From Planctomycetota bacterium (lineage in GTDB: Bacteria; Planctomycetota; UBA1135; GCA-002686595), in contig NZBA01000061.1 in assembly GCA_002686265.1 (NCBI GenBank), positions 1 through 42,025 on the forward strand: DNA of 42,025 nucleotides, given 5' to 3'. The number at the start of each line of letters is the position of its first letter. The stretch's first letter is position 1. Below, one piece after another: positions 34,412-42,025 of the stretch. The notes beneath the pieces are model-generated. The model was not told where the DNA came from. It did not search any database and worked only from the letters and a program-made list of their open reading frames with translations. A program made the position numbers and the translations under genes.

Positions 34412-35130
34412 GCCGCCGCATCTTCGTCGGCGACATTCAGGGCTGCCGCGAGGAGCTCGAGCGCCTGCTGGAGGCCGTCGACTTCGACCCGGCGGCGGAC
34501 GAGCTGCACCCGGTAGGCGACCTGGTCAACCGCGGGCCCGACTCGCTCGGGACCTTGCGCCTGCTGCGCGAGCTCGATGCGGGGGGCGTGCTCGGCAACC
34601 ACGACCTGCACCTGCTGCGCACGGCGTCAGGCCTGCGACAGGCGCGCCCCACCGACACCTTCGCCGACGTGCTGGCCGCCGATGAGCGCGAGGCGCTCCT
34701 CGCCTGGCTGGGGGGCCTGCCCTTCGTGCGCGCCTGGGACGACCTCCTGGCGGTGCACGCCGGCCTGCACCCGCTCTGGCGTGCACCGCAGCGTCTCCTC
34801 TCGGATCGCGATCCCCTCTCTCCAGATCCCGACGTCGACTTCGCCACGCGCGCACGCTACTGCGCCCCCGACGGCACACGGCCCGCGGGCGACTGGCCCG
34901 AGCCCACCGCTCCCTTCCGTCCCTGGTTCGCCTTCTGGCCGCCGCACGAGGGCGAGACGCGCACGGTCGCCTTCGGTCACTGGGCGCGCCTGGGTGGCGT
35001 CCACCGCCCGCTCCTGCGCGGCCTGGACACCGGCTGCGTCTGGGGTGGAAGCCTGACCGCTTGGATCGCCGAGGAAGACCGCCTGATCTCGGTGCGGGCG
35101 GCGCGAGCCTACGCCGAGTTCGCGGACTGA
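34408..35130 (+). CDS. apaH: symmetrical diadenosine tetraphosphatase
   Basis: 240 residues. Metallophosphoesterase motifs are clear and in order: FVGDIQGC, VGDLVNRGPDSLG, LGNHDLHLL, a VHAGLHPLW block, and FGHWA near the C-terminus. The pattern and the short length match ApaH, which splits Ap4A into two ADP in the cytosol and removes stress-linked dinucleotides or RNA caps. The family is usually ~270-280 residues, so this is a compact version. It starts in the stop codon of the AlkP-type gene (ATGA), and its last 22 nt overlap the convergent oxidase gene tail to tail. Confidence 0.93.
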   Translation: MSRRIFVGDIQGCREELERLLEAVDFDPAADELHPVGDLVNRGPDSLGTLRLLRELDAGGVLGNHDLHLLRTASGLRQARPTDTFADVLAADEREALLAWLGGLPFVRAWDDLLAVHAGLHPLWRAPQRLLSDRDPLSPDPDVDFATRARYCAPDGTRPAGDWPEPTAPFRPWFAFWPPHEGETRTVAFGHWARLGGVHRPLLRGLDTGCVWGGSLTAWIAEEDRLISVRAARAYAEFAD

Positions 35131-36584
35131 TCCGAGCTCCACTCCCCCATCACGCGCCGCGAGAGGTCGGTGCGCAGGAGGTGCTCGGGGTCGTGCTCGC
35201 GCTTGAGGGCGGCGAACCCCTCCAAGGCCTCCGCCGGCAGGAAGCGCCGCACGTCTTCGGGACGCAGGAGCGAGTCCTTGGCGAAGTAGAAGCGCCCCTG
35301 GGCATCCAGCACGCGCGCGGTCATGCGCCGGGCGCAGGCCGACAAGGCCTCGCGACCCTGGGGAGTGACCTTGAAGTCCAGGGCCAGGCTCCAACCGTCG
35401 AGGGTGTGGGTCAGCGGGAAGGCATCGGGGCGGTGGCGCTTGAGCACGGCCAGGTAGGGGACGAAGCCCGCGTCCCGGCCGTCGGCGAACAGGCCGCCGA
35501 GGACTTCGTGGGCAGCCGCGTCGGGGACGAAGGCCTGGAACTGGATCAGGCCGCGTCGACCCCGCCGGCCGTAGGCCCACTTCCAGTTCGGGACGTAGTC
35601 GAGCAGGAAGCTGAAGGCGGCGTGGGTCCAGCGCTCGGGCTCTCCCAGCCCCTGAATACGCCCGGCGTGGTGCTTCAGGGCGTTCACCAGGCGCATCCCC
35701 GGATCGTGGTTGAACAGACGCAGGATGCGCCAGAGCTGCGACTTGGGGAAGCCGAGGATCGAATGGGGAAGCTCCTGGTGGGCGATGGAGAGCGTGCGCC
35801 GCGGCTCGGGGTCCTCGCCCTCCGCGAGGTGCCGCGCATCGTGCAACAGGCCGCGTCCGAGGTGATCTCCGGTCCCGAAGCCATCGAGCCACCCGACGAG
35901 GTAGTCGGCATCCGCGCGACGGGCCTCCATGATCTCCAGCGCCTCCCGCAGGTTGCGGACGGAGATCGCCGAGACGGACAGCTCACCCGAGAAGACGCGC
36001 TTGGTCCGGACCTTCACGCGGCTGATCACGCCGAGCATCCCAAAGCCGCCGATCGCAGCGTGGAAGAGCTCCGCGTTGCGTTCGCGATCACAGGTCCGCA
36101 CCTCGCCCGAGGGTAGGACGAGGTCGAGCTCGAGGGTCTGGTCCCCGAAGCCGCCGACGCGGTAGTGGTTCTTGCCGTGGATGTTCATGGACGCGGCGCC
36201 GCCCATGGTCGGGAACATGGTTCCCGAGACGACCGCCGGCCACCGTCCGTCGGGGAGGATGTGCTTCCAGAGCTGTTCGATGGTGACCCCGGCCTCGAGC
36301 TCGGCCACGCCGGAGGTCGCATCCCAAGACAGCACGCCCCGCATGCGGCTGAGGTCCAGCACGTGCCCCTGGGAGTGAAGGCTCGCATCGCCGTAGCTGT
36401 TGCCCGTCCCGCGCGGGCCGAGGGAGACGCCCTCTCGGCGGGCGAGCTCGAAGGCGGCGACGACCTCCTCCACCGAACGCGGCGAGAGCACGCGGCCGAG
36501 GTGGCCCACACTCATCCCCCAGCCCTCGACGTAGCGGTAGCTCTTGAGGAGCGCGTCCGACGTGGTCGGGTCGGTGCTGGCCAT
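35109..36584 (-). CDS. FAD-dependent oxidase, DprE1-like (decaprenylphosphoryl-ribose 2'-oxidase type)
   Basis: About 491 residues of the VAO/FAD-binding fold. Segments match mycobacterial DprE1: RGTGNSYGDASLHSQG (Tyr64, aligned with Tyr60), NIHGKNHYRVGGFGDQ (His136, aligned with His132), and near the end GRFYFAKDS (Lys436, aligned with Lys418) and HDPEHLLRTDLSRRV. DprE1 oxidises lipid-linked ribose at C2, and DprE2 reduces it to arabinose. The aligned position of Cys387, the benzothiazinone target, is Ala401 here (WSLALDF). The SDR partner gene ends 11 nt upstream. The start ATG lacks a good ribosome site. The lipid and the sugar in this organism are unknown. The 3' end overlaps apaH by 22 nt. 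Confidence 0.88.
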   Translation of the reverse strand: MASTDPTTSDALLKSYRYVEGWGMSVGHLGRVLSPRSVEEVVAAFELARREGVSLGPRGTGNSYGDASLHSQGHVLDLSRMRGVLSWDATSGVAELEAGVTIEQLWKHILPDGRWPAVVSGTMFPTMGGAASMNIHGKNHYRVGGFGDQTLELDLVLPSGEVRTCDRERNAELFHAAIGGFGMLGVISRVKVRTKRVFSGELSVSAISVRNLREALEIMEARRADADYLVGWLDGFGTGDHLGRGLLHDARHLAEGEDPEPRRTLSIAHQELPHSILGFPKSQLWRILRLFNHDPGMRLVNALKHHAGRIQGLGEPERWTHAAFSFLLDYVPNWKWAYGRRGRRGLIQFQAFVPDAAAHEVLGGLFADGRDAGFVPYLAVLKRHRPDAFPLTHTLDGWSLALDFKVTPQGREALSACARRMTARVLDAQGRFYFAKDSLLRPEDVRRFLPAEALEGFAALKREHDPEHLLRTDLSRRVMGEWSSDQSANSA

Positions 36585-36595
36585 GCAGGGGGTTG

Positions 36596-37411
36596 CTAGA
36601 TGCGCAGCTTCGAGAAGAGCCACGAGGGAATGGAGCGGATGACCGCCATGACCCACCACCAGCGCATCGGGACGTAGCGCACGTTCACGCGCCGCCGAGC
36701 CGCGCGCAGGATGCGGCGCGCTGCGATCTCGGCGGAAATGACCCACGGCAGGTCCTCGGCTCCGCCGAGCATCGCCGTGTCGACGAAGCCGGGCTTGATC
36801 GTACAGACGTGGACGCCCGAATCAGCCAGACGATTGCGCAGGGACTCGAGGTAGGTATTCATCGCCGCCTTGGTGGCGCCGTAGACCGGCGCCTTGGTGC
36901 GGCCGCGGTCGCCGGCCACCGAGGAGATGCCGACCAAGGTGCCGCCACGCTGGGAGGCGAAGAGACGCGCAACCGGGTTCAGCCACGCGACGCAACCGGC
37001 GAGGTTCACCTCGATCATGGCCGTGTCCTTGTGCGTGTCGAACTCGTCCTCCCCGACGGGAGGCATGATCCCGGCGGCGAAGATGCACAGGTCGAGGCCG
37101 CCGAGCTCGCGCACGACGCGTTCGAAGAGCTCGTCCACGGCGTCGAGGTCCCTCACGTCGTGTACGTAGCCGGACACTCTGCCCGCGGCAGAGGGCTGCA
37201 CCTCGCCGCACCGCTCTCCCTGCCCTTCCCTCTGCTCCGCCTCCAGCGTCGCGAGCTCCTCGGCACGCCGCGCCAGTGCCGCCACGCGGTATCCCTCCCC
37301 CGCCAACTGCCGCACCAGGGCGCGCCCGATACCGCTAGAGGCACCGATCACCAAGGCGCGACGCCCGGCGCCCGCCTCGGGCTGCGCGTCCTGTTCCGAC
37401 CTGTCGGACAT
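36596..37411 (-). CDS. short-chain dehydrogenase, DprE2-like
   Basis: About 271 residues. The nucleotide-binding motif GASSGIG is at 23-29, then FAAGIMPPVG at the NAG-like position, catalytic Ser164 in GISSVAG, and Tyr177/Lys181 in VYGATKAA. The C-terminus is basic and aromatic (VNVRYVPMRWWWVMAVIRSI), likely touching the membrane, as in DprE2, which reduces the keto-lipid made by DprE1. With the adjacent oxidase it forms the typical two-gene epimerase arrangement, although here the SDR gene comes first. General SDR activity is certain; the DprE2 role is inferred from the pair. It is divergent, with 85 nt, from the FG-GAP gene. Confidence 0.88.
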   Translation of the reverse strand: MSDRSEQDAQPEAGAGRRALVIGASSGIGRALVRQLAGEGYRVAALARRAEELATLEAEQREGQGERCGEVQPSAAGRVSGYVHDVRDLDAVDELFERVVRELGGLDLCIFAAGIMPPVGEDEFDTHKDTAMIEVNLAGCVAWLNPVARLFASQRGGTLVGISSVAGDRGRTKAPVYGATKAAMNTYLESLRNRLADSGVHVCTIKPGFVDTAMLGGAEDLPWVISAEIAARRILRAARRRVNVRYVPMRWWWVMAVIRSIPSWLFSKLRI

Positions 37412-37496
37412 GGACGCATTATCGGCGGGCGCGGCCGGTTTCCAAGGCGCCGCAGGGCCGTGATCGTGACCTCGGTGCCTGCTAGGCTCGCCAGAC

Positions 37497-40400
37497 ATGG
37501 AACACACCCTAGCCGACGCCCACCGCTTGACTTCACGCCGGACCACAAGAAGGACCCGTGAGCGACTCGCCGCGCTCCTGGCCCTGGCCTGTGCTGCCCT
37601 GGGCGGCGCCTGCTCGGGCGGTGGGGAGCTCGACGCGGCGGCGGCCGACGCCGCCCGGGACCGGGCCGCGGCCCGCGCCGGGGACGGGGATTGGGAGCGG
37701 GCGCGCAGCGAGCTGGCGCCCCTCGTGGCGCGTGGGAATGCGCTGCACGAGGATCTCGTGCGGGCCGCCGCGGTCGAGTTCGCGGCCAGCCAGACCGAGG
37801 CGGCCACCGAGCTGCTCGAGCGGGCCGACACCGCCCGGAAGGGCTCGGCCGCGGTGCGCTTCCTGCGCGGGCAGATCGCCTACGAGGCCGGAGACGCACC
37901 GACTGCCCTCGAGCACTTCTCCGCGGCCCACGACACCGCGCCCGAGGATCTGCCCACGCGGTTGATGCTCGGCGCCGTCCTGAACGAGCTCGATCGCCTC
38001 GATGAGGCCCGCGGGCACTTCACGGCCATCGTGGACCTCGGCATCGAAAACGGCGGCCAGTGGTACGTCTCGGCCCTCTACCGCCAGATCCGCCTGCTGT
38101 TCGAGGTCGGGGAGGAAGCCGCGGCCCAGACCCTCAACGAGCGCTGGATGGCGCTCTCGGAACTCGGCGTCAAGGCCCCCGCCCAGACCGACCTGCGCCT
38201 CGGCTCCCTCGGACGCGTCGAAGCGCCCCCACCCGCGGGGAGCGTGACGGTCCCGGCCGGAGAGCTCGCCTTCGAGACACTCGAGCTCGACCTGCCCCTC
38301 TGCGCGACAGCCGTCGAGCTCGCCGCCTGGGACCTCGACGGGGACGGCCGGGCCGAGATCGTCGCCCGCCTGGAAGACGGAGTCGCCGTTGCCCGCCGCG
38401 AAGGAGAGCTCTGGACCGAACGGCGCGTGCTCAGCGCCGAGGGCGTGCGCTGGGTGCGCCCGGCCGACTTGGACAACGACGGTGACCTCGAGCTCGCCGT
38501 CCCGGCCGGCATCCTGACCCTCGACGGCGACGTGTGGCGCCTGGCGGCCTTCACGCCGGCGGGCGAGCGCGATGGGGAACATCTCCCCGCTCCCACCCTG
38601 CCGGCGCCCGCCCTCGACGCCACCTGGGTCGATTTCGATCACGAGGGCGATCTGGACCTGCTCCTGGTGGGCTCCTTCGGCGCACGCCTGTGGCGCAACG
38701 ACGGCGCCTGGGTGGAGGGCGGAGCCCTGACCGACGCCAGCGCCGAGGCCCTGGCCCTGCCCGGCCCCGGCTCCTGGAGCTGGTGCGTGAGCGAGGACCT
38801 CGACGGGGACAACGACGTCGACCTCCTCATCGGAGGCGAGGAGGGCGTCTTCCTGGCTGACAACCAGCGCGGGGGGCGCTTCGCCGACCGCTCGCGCCGC
38901 CTGGGCGGCGCGAGTTCGCCGGCCGGGCGCCCCACCCTCGCCGACTTCGACGCCGACGGCCGCGTGGACCTGCTCGCCGCCTCGGACGAGCCGCGCCTGT
39001 GGCTCCAGACCCCCGGCGGCAGTCTCGAGGCCCGCCCCACCCCCTTGGCGGTGCCCGCCCGGCGCTCGGCCATCGACCTCGACCTCGACGGCTCCCTCGA
39101 CCTCGTCTGGGACGGCGGCGCCCTGCTCGCCGCCGGCCTGCCGCAGGCGAGCGGGGTGACCTTCGACGGCCGGCCCGCCACGGCCCGCGCGGTGTGCTTC
39201 GCCGACCTCGACGACGATGGGCTCTGCGACGGCCTGCGAGCAGGTCCCGACGGCTTGCGGCTGTCCACCCAGCGCGCCAACGCCTCGCGCCGCCTGCGCA
39301 TCGCCCTCGCGGGCAAGAAGGACAACCCCCGCGGCGTGGGGGCACTGATCGAGGTCCGCAGCGGACCGCTCTACCGGCGCATCTACCACCGCGGCGAGCC
39401 TCTGACCCTGGGCCTCGGCGCCCGCGAATCCCTCGATGTCCTGCGCGTGCACTGGCCCAACGGCGTGGTGCAGACCGACGTCGGGCGCTCCGTACCCGCG
39501 AGCCCCGACGATGGCGCGCCGCTCGTCCTCGAACAAGCCGAGGGCCTCGTCGGCTCCTGCCCGTTCCTCTACACCTTCAACGGCGAGACCTACGAGTTCA
39601 TCAGCGACGTACTCGGGATCACGCCCCTCGGCCTGCCGATGGCGCCGGGGATCCTCGTTCCGCCCGACCACGACGAGTACGTGCTCGTGCACGGCGAGCA
39701 GCTGAGGCCCCACGAGGGAGAGCTACGCCTGCAGATCACCGAGGAGCTGCGCGAGGTGACCTACCTCGACCGCGTGCGGTTGGAGTGCGTCGACCACCCC
39801 GCGGGCAGCGAGATCTTCCCCGACGAGCGCTTCACCTTCCCGCCCTTTCCGAAGCCTCACACCCACGTCCTGCGCGATCCCCTGCCCCCCGCGCGCGCCG
39901 TGGGCAGCGACGGCCGCGACTGGACGGCCGCCCTCGCGCGCACGGACGACGTCCACGCGGTGGCCTTCGAGCGCCAGCCGCCCCAGTTCCAGGGGCTAGC
40001 GGAGCCCTGGTGGCTGGAGCTGTCCTTCGACCCCGAGCGCACCTCGCGCGCGAAGAAGCTGCGCTTGGTCCTTACCGGCTGGTTCTACTGGTCGAACGCC
40101 AGCGTGAACATGGCCGGCGCACGCCACCCCGGCGTGGACTTCGTGCCTCCCATCGTCCAAGTCCCCGACGGCGCGGGGGGCTGGAAGGACACCGGCGGAC
40201 CGGTCGGCTTCCCGGCCGGCAAGACCAAGACCATGATCCTCGATGTGACCGACCTCGAGGGCTTCGCCGCCGACGGCCGCCTGCGCCTGTTCTGCACCCT
40301 GCAGCTCTTCTGGGACCGAATCGTGCTGGCGACTGATGGCGACGACGAGGCGCTGGTCACGACGAGCCTCGAACCCGCCTCCGCGAGACTCTGGGCCCGC

Positions 40401-40880
40401 GGGTTCAGCGCCCCAAAGCGCTCGCTCTCGCGCGAGGTCCCCGAGCGCTTCGACTGGGATCGACTGACCGAGCGCCCGCGCTGGAACCCCCACCCCGGCC
40501 TCTACACTCCCTACGGCGACTGCCTCGAGCTCGTCGGCGCCATCGACGACCGCTTCGTGGTCCTAGGCTCGGGGGACGCCCTCGCCCTCGCCTTCGACGC
40601 CGGCGAGCTGCCACCGGTGCCCGAAGGCTACGTGCGCGACTACCTCGTGTTCCTCGACGGCTGGGCCAAGGACCGCGATCCCAACTCAGTCGAGGCCGAG
40701 CGCGTCGAGCCGCTCCCCTTCCACGCCATGAGCGGCTACCCCTACGGCCCCGACGAGGCCTTCCCCGACGACGAAGCCCATCGCGCCTACCGCGCGCGCT
40801 GGCTGACGCGCCCCGCCCGGCGCCTGATCACCCCGGTCGGCGCCCTGCCCATGAACGGTCCCGCCGCTGTACGGCACTGA
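37497..40880 (+). CDS. exported TPR / seven-repeat FG-GAP / ASPIC protein
   Basis: 1127 residues. A basic start and hydrophobic segment end at a Cys (ALLALACAALGGACSGGG), so it may be a lipoprotein. TPR-like helices follow (about 70-190, e.g. FLRGQIAYEAGDAPTALEHF). Then seven Asp-rich repeats of FG-GAP/VCBS type (WDLDGDGRAEIV, ADLDNDGDLELAV, VDFDHEGDLDLLL, EDLDGDNDVDLLI, ADFDADGRVDLLA, IDLDLDGSLDLVW, ADLDDDGLCDGLR), the number for one seven-bladed propeller, probably calcium-binding. An ASPIC/UnbV-like segment (RRLRIALAGKKDNPRGVGAL) comes next, and the last ~450 residues, starting near GSCPFLYTFNGETYEFISDV, form a domain I cannot name. It is likely a cell-surface protein. Confidence 0.9.
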   Translation: MEHTLADAHRLTSRRTTRRTRERLAALLALACAALGGACSGGGELDAAAADAARDRAAARAGDGDWERARSELAPLVARGNALHEDLVRAAAVEFAASQTEAATELLERADTARKGSAAVRFLRGQIAYEAGDAPTALEHFSAAHDTAPEDLPTRLMLGAVLNELDRLDEARGHFTAIVDLGIENGGQWYVSALYRQIRLLFEVGEEAAAQTLNERWMALSELGVKAPAQTDLRLGSLGRVEAPPPAGSVTVPAGELAFETLELDLPLCATAVELAAWDLDGDGRAEIVARLEDGVAVARREGELWTERRVLSAEGVRWVRPADLDNDGDLELAVPAGILTLDGDVWRLAAFTPAGERDGEHLPAPTLPAPALDATWVDFDHEGDLDLLLVGSFGARLWRNDGAWVEGGALTDASAEALALPGPGSWSWCVSEDLDGDNDVDLLIGGEEGVFLADNQRGGRFADRSRRLGGASSPAGRPTLADFDADGRVDLLAASDEPRLWLQTPGGSLEARPTPLAVPARRSAIDLDLDGSLDLVWDGGALLAAGLPQASGVTFDGRPATARAVCFADLDDDGLCDGLRAGPDGLRLSTQRANASRRLRIALAGKKDNPRGVGALIEVRSGPLYRRIYHRGEPLTLGLGARESLDVLRVHWPNGVVQTDVGRSVPASPDDGAPLVLEQAEGLVGSCPFLYTFNGETYEFISDVLGITPLGLPMAPGILVPPDHDEYVLVHGEQLRPHEGELRLQITEELREVTYLDRVRLECVDHPAGSEIFPDERFTFPPFPKPHTHVLRDPLPPARAVGSDGRDWTAALARTDDVHAVAFERQPPQFQGLAEPWWLELSFDPERTSRAKKLRLVLTGWFYWSNASVNMAGARHPGVDFVPPIVQVPDGAGGWKDTGGPVGFPAGKTKTMILDVTDLEGFAADGRLRLFCTLQLFWDRIVLATDGDDEALVTTSLEPASARLWARGFSAPKRSLSREVPERFDWDRLTERPRWNPHPGLYTPYGDCLELVGAIDDRFVVLGSGDALALAFDAGELPPVPEGYVRDYLVFLDGWAKDRDPNSVEAERVEPLPFHAMSGYPYGPDEAFPDDEAHRAYRARWLTRPARRLITPVGALPMNGPAAVRH

Positions 40881-40899
40881 GCTCGCCGCCAGCGAGCTC
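40879..40899. terminator. hairpin at the stop of the FG-GAP gene
   Basis: GAGCTCGC, a 5-nt loop, and GCGAGCTC form a perfect 8-bp stem that overlaps the TGA stop. No T-run follows on the plus strand, so termination there is unproven. Confidence 0.45.
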
Positions 40900-40911
40900 G
40901 GACCAAAGAAG

Positions 40912-40943
40912 AGGCGGCGCCGCCCGCTGGGGCGACGCCGCCT
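40912..40943 (-). terminator. intrinsic-type terminator of the right-edge gene
   Basis: A strong hairpin: outer stem AGGCGGCG with CGCCGCCT (8 bp), one C-A mismatch, inner stem CGCCC with GGGCG (5 bp), and a GCTG loop. On the minus strand it is followed by CTTCTTTGG, a modest T-rich tract. It lies 23 nt after the stop of the right-edge gene. Confidence 0.68.
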
Positions 40944-40966
40944 GTATCAGTCAGGTCCTGCTGGGA

Positions 40967-42025
40967 TCAGGGAGAGAAGGTCACGGTCGTGGCGTTGGTG
41001 GTGTTCGCACCGGTGCCACAGGCCGAGACGGCGTCCCGGTAGAAGACCTGGAAGTGGCGCTCGTCGCCGGGCACCATGCCCGCCTCGGAGCCCAGGCTGC
41101 CGACCCACGAGGCAGCGCCCGTGGCGTCCGCCAGCTTGATGTCATGGCGGATCAGCTCGACCCCGGTGCAGCGCAACCCGTCGATGAACGGGAAGCCCGC
41201 GCCGCCGTTGAGGGCGTCACGCGCCGAGAACAGCTGGACCGGCTGGCCGAGCATCAGGCCGCTGGCGTGCATCTCCAGGTCGTCGGCCAATACACCCGTG
41301 GAGCCGCCGGAGCCTAGCGTGCCGCCGGCACCGCCGGAGTTGGCGCAGCCCGCCGTGTTGTCGTCGTTGCTGCAGGGGCAGCCGAGACCACAGCAGAAGG
41401 CATCACCGGGACCGGAGTCCGAGAGCTCGCAGACGATCGGGCACGCTCCCTCATTGGCCCGCAGCAGGAACGCCGAGGGGACGATGAAGTTCATGGGGAT
41501 CAGGCCCACGTCACCCGCGCCCAGGTTGTTGGGATCGAGGTTCCCGGTCGTGTCGCCGCCGATCCAGGCACCGTCCCAGGGGTTGTCCATGTCCAGCGGG
41601 CAGGGGAACTCGCCGGCCGGGTTCTCGATAGCCGCACCGATCCAGCCGTCACCGGCCGTGACCGCTCCACCGGCGATGGTGTAGCAGTTGAGGATGTCGG
41701 TGTTGGCGTTGGTGGTGACCGCCGAGACGGAAGCCAACAGGGCGAGACCCGTGCCGGGGTCGATGTCCCCGTCCGAGTCGGCCCAGACGTAGATGTCCGC
41801 GGCCCGGCCGTCGGAGGCCGTACCGGGGAAGGCCGCGCTACCGTACGCGGCGTGCACCGTGTCTACCACGTCGCAGTCGGTGTGGTGCAGCATCGCGATC
41901 GTACCGCCGGCGCTCAGGCCCAGAGCGTTCTCTGAGCCGCCGTCGTCCGCCGCTACGCAGGGAATCACGGGCGCATCTTCGACCGTGATGGTGAAGCTGC
42001 CCGAGCCGCCGGAGGCGCCGGGGAA
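40967..42025 (-). CDS. secreted protein, partial, with Cys-rich C-terminal domain
   Basis: The frame is open to the window edge, so the N-terminus is missing; about 352 residues are seen. The visible N-terminal part is an extracellular-type domain (HTDCDVVDTVHAAYGSAAFP, ADIYVWADSDGDIDPGTG). After it comes a Cys-rich stretch, FCCGLGCPCSNDDNTAGCAN, then DDLEMHASGLMLGQPVQLF, ALNGGAGFPFIDGLRC and a final PGDERHFQVFYRD...VTFSP strand set. I associate this last block with a C-terminal domain common in large secreted Planctomycetota proteins; the role is unknown. A matching orphan tail is at 11253-11357. The gene is followed by a strong hairpin. Confidence 0.85.
   Translation of the reverse strand, partial: FPGASGGSGSFTITVEDAPVIPCVAADDGGSENALGLSAGGTIAMLHHTDCDVVDTVHAAYGSAAFPGTASDGRAADIYVWADSDGDIDPGTGLALLASVSAVTTNANTDILNCYTIAGGAVTAGDGWIGAAIENPAGEFPCPLDMDNPWDGAWIGGDTTGNLDPNNLGAGDVGLIPMNFIVPSAFLLRANEGACPIVCELSDSGPGDAFCCGLGCPCSNDDNTAGCANSGGAGGTLGSGGSTGVLADDLEMHASGLMLGQPVQLFSARDALNGGAGFPFIDGLRCTGVELIRHDIKLADATGAASWVGSLGSEAGMVPGDERHFQVFYRDAVSACGTGANTTNATTVTFSP

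Noticed and set aside
37533..39713. Minus-strand open frame of ~726 codons
   Set aside because: Antisense to the FG-GAP repeats; the Val/Glu/Ala-rich repeats are the reverse reading of Asp-rich codons.
1..42025. tRNA, rRNA, CRISPR array, insertion sequence or prophage
   Set aside because: No cloverleaf-like sequence, spaced direct repeats, transposase, integrase or terminal inverted repeats were found by reading the window.

Overview
This is a very GC-rich, gene-dense bacterial chromosome segment with no RNA gene, insertion sequence, integrase or CRISPR array that I can see. The content points to a Planctomycetota bacterium: large secreted carboxypeptidase-regulatory-like proteins, HExxH secreted proteins of DUF1570 type, prenyltransferase/squalene-oxidase-repeat proteins, an FG-GAP/ASPIC protein, membrane sulfatase-like proteins, and a Cys-rich C-terminal domain ending in a short beta motif that I associate with that phylum. 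The lineage is an inference from gene families, not from a marker gene. Shine-Dalgarno sites are mostly weak. Many neighbouring genes overlap by 1 or 4 nt (ATGA, GTGA, TGATG), and I used these overlaps to choose starts.

Layout. 1-7039 (minus): two tandem ~1000-residue carboxypeptidase-regulatory-like proteins, then a HAD phosphatase. 7259-11250 (plus): two secreted HExxH proteins and a small exported protein. 11253-11357 (minus): the broken tail of a secreted-protein domain. 11481-15260 (minus): a RIO/Kdo-kinase-like protein, trkA and trkH (potassium uptake). 15297-17023 (plus): an ABC-2 exporter. 17028-17723 (minus): a membrane TPR protein. 17980-20823 (plus): a tightly coupled run of lpxB, ECF sigma factor, anti-sigma-like protein and YbjQ-family protein. 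20826-21038 (minus): a decayed nitroreductase fragment. 21148-24391 (plus): two secreted proteins. 24405-28236 (minus): signal peptidase I, a CxCC-containing propeller-like protein and a CBS-domain cation/proton antiporter. 28395-29291 (minus): a 41-residue highly basic protein and a single-pass membrane protein. 29463-35130 (plus): two tandem five-helix membrane alkaline-phosphatase-superfamily proteins and apaH. 35109-37411 (minus): a DprE2-like SDR and a DprE1-like FAD oxidase. 37497-40880 (plus): a TPR/seven-blade FG-GAP/ASPIC protein. 40967-42025 (minus): a secreted protein running off the window.

Taken together the window is dominated by cell-envelope functions: lipid A synthesis, a possible lipid-linked arabinose epimerase pair, envelope phosphotransferase/sulfatase-like enzymes, signal peptidase, ion transport and large exported proteins. 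The observations most worth following are the DprE1/DprE2-like pair with Ala at the benzothiazinone-target cysteine, the tandem Thr-nucleophile membrane AlkP proteins coupled to apaH, the lpxB-sigma-antisigma-ybjQ run, the CxCC protein coupled to an antiporter, the 41-residue basic protein, and two gene remnants hidden in intergenic DNA. I do not see a clearly new multi-gene defence or mobile system.
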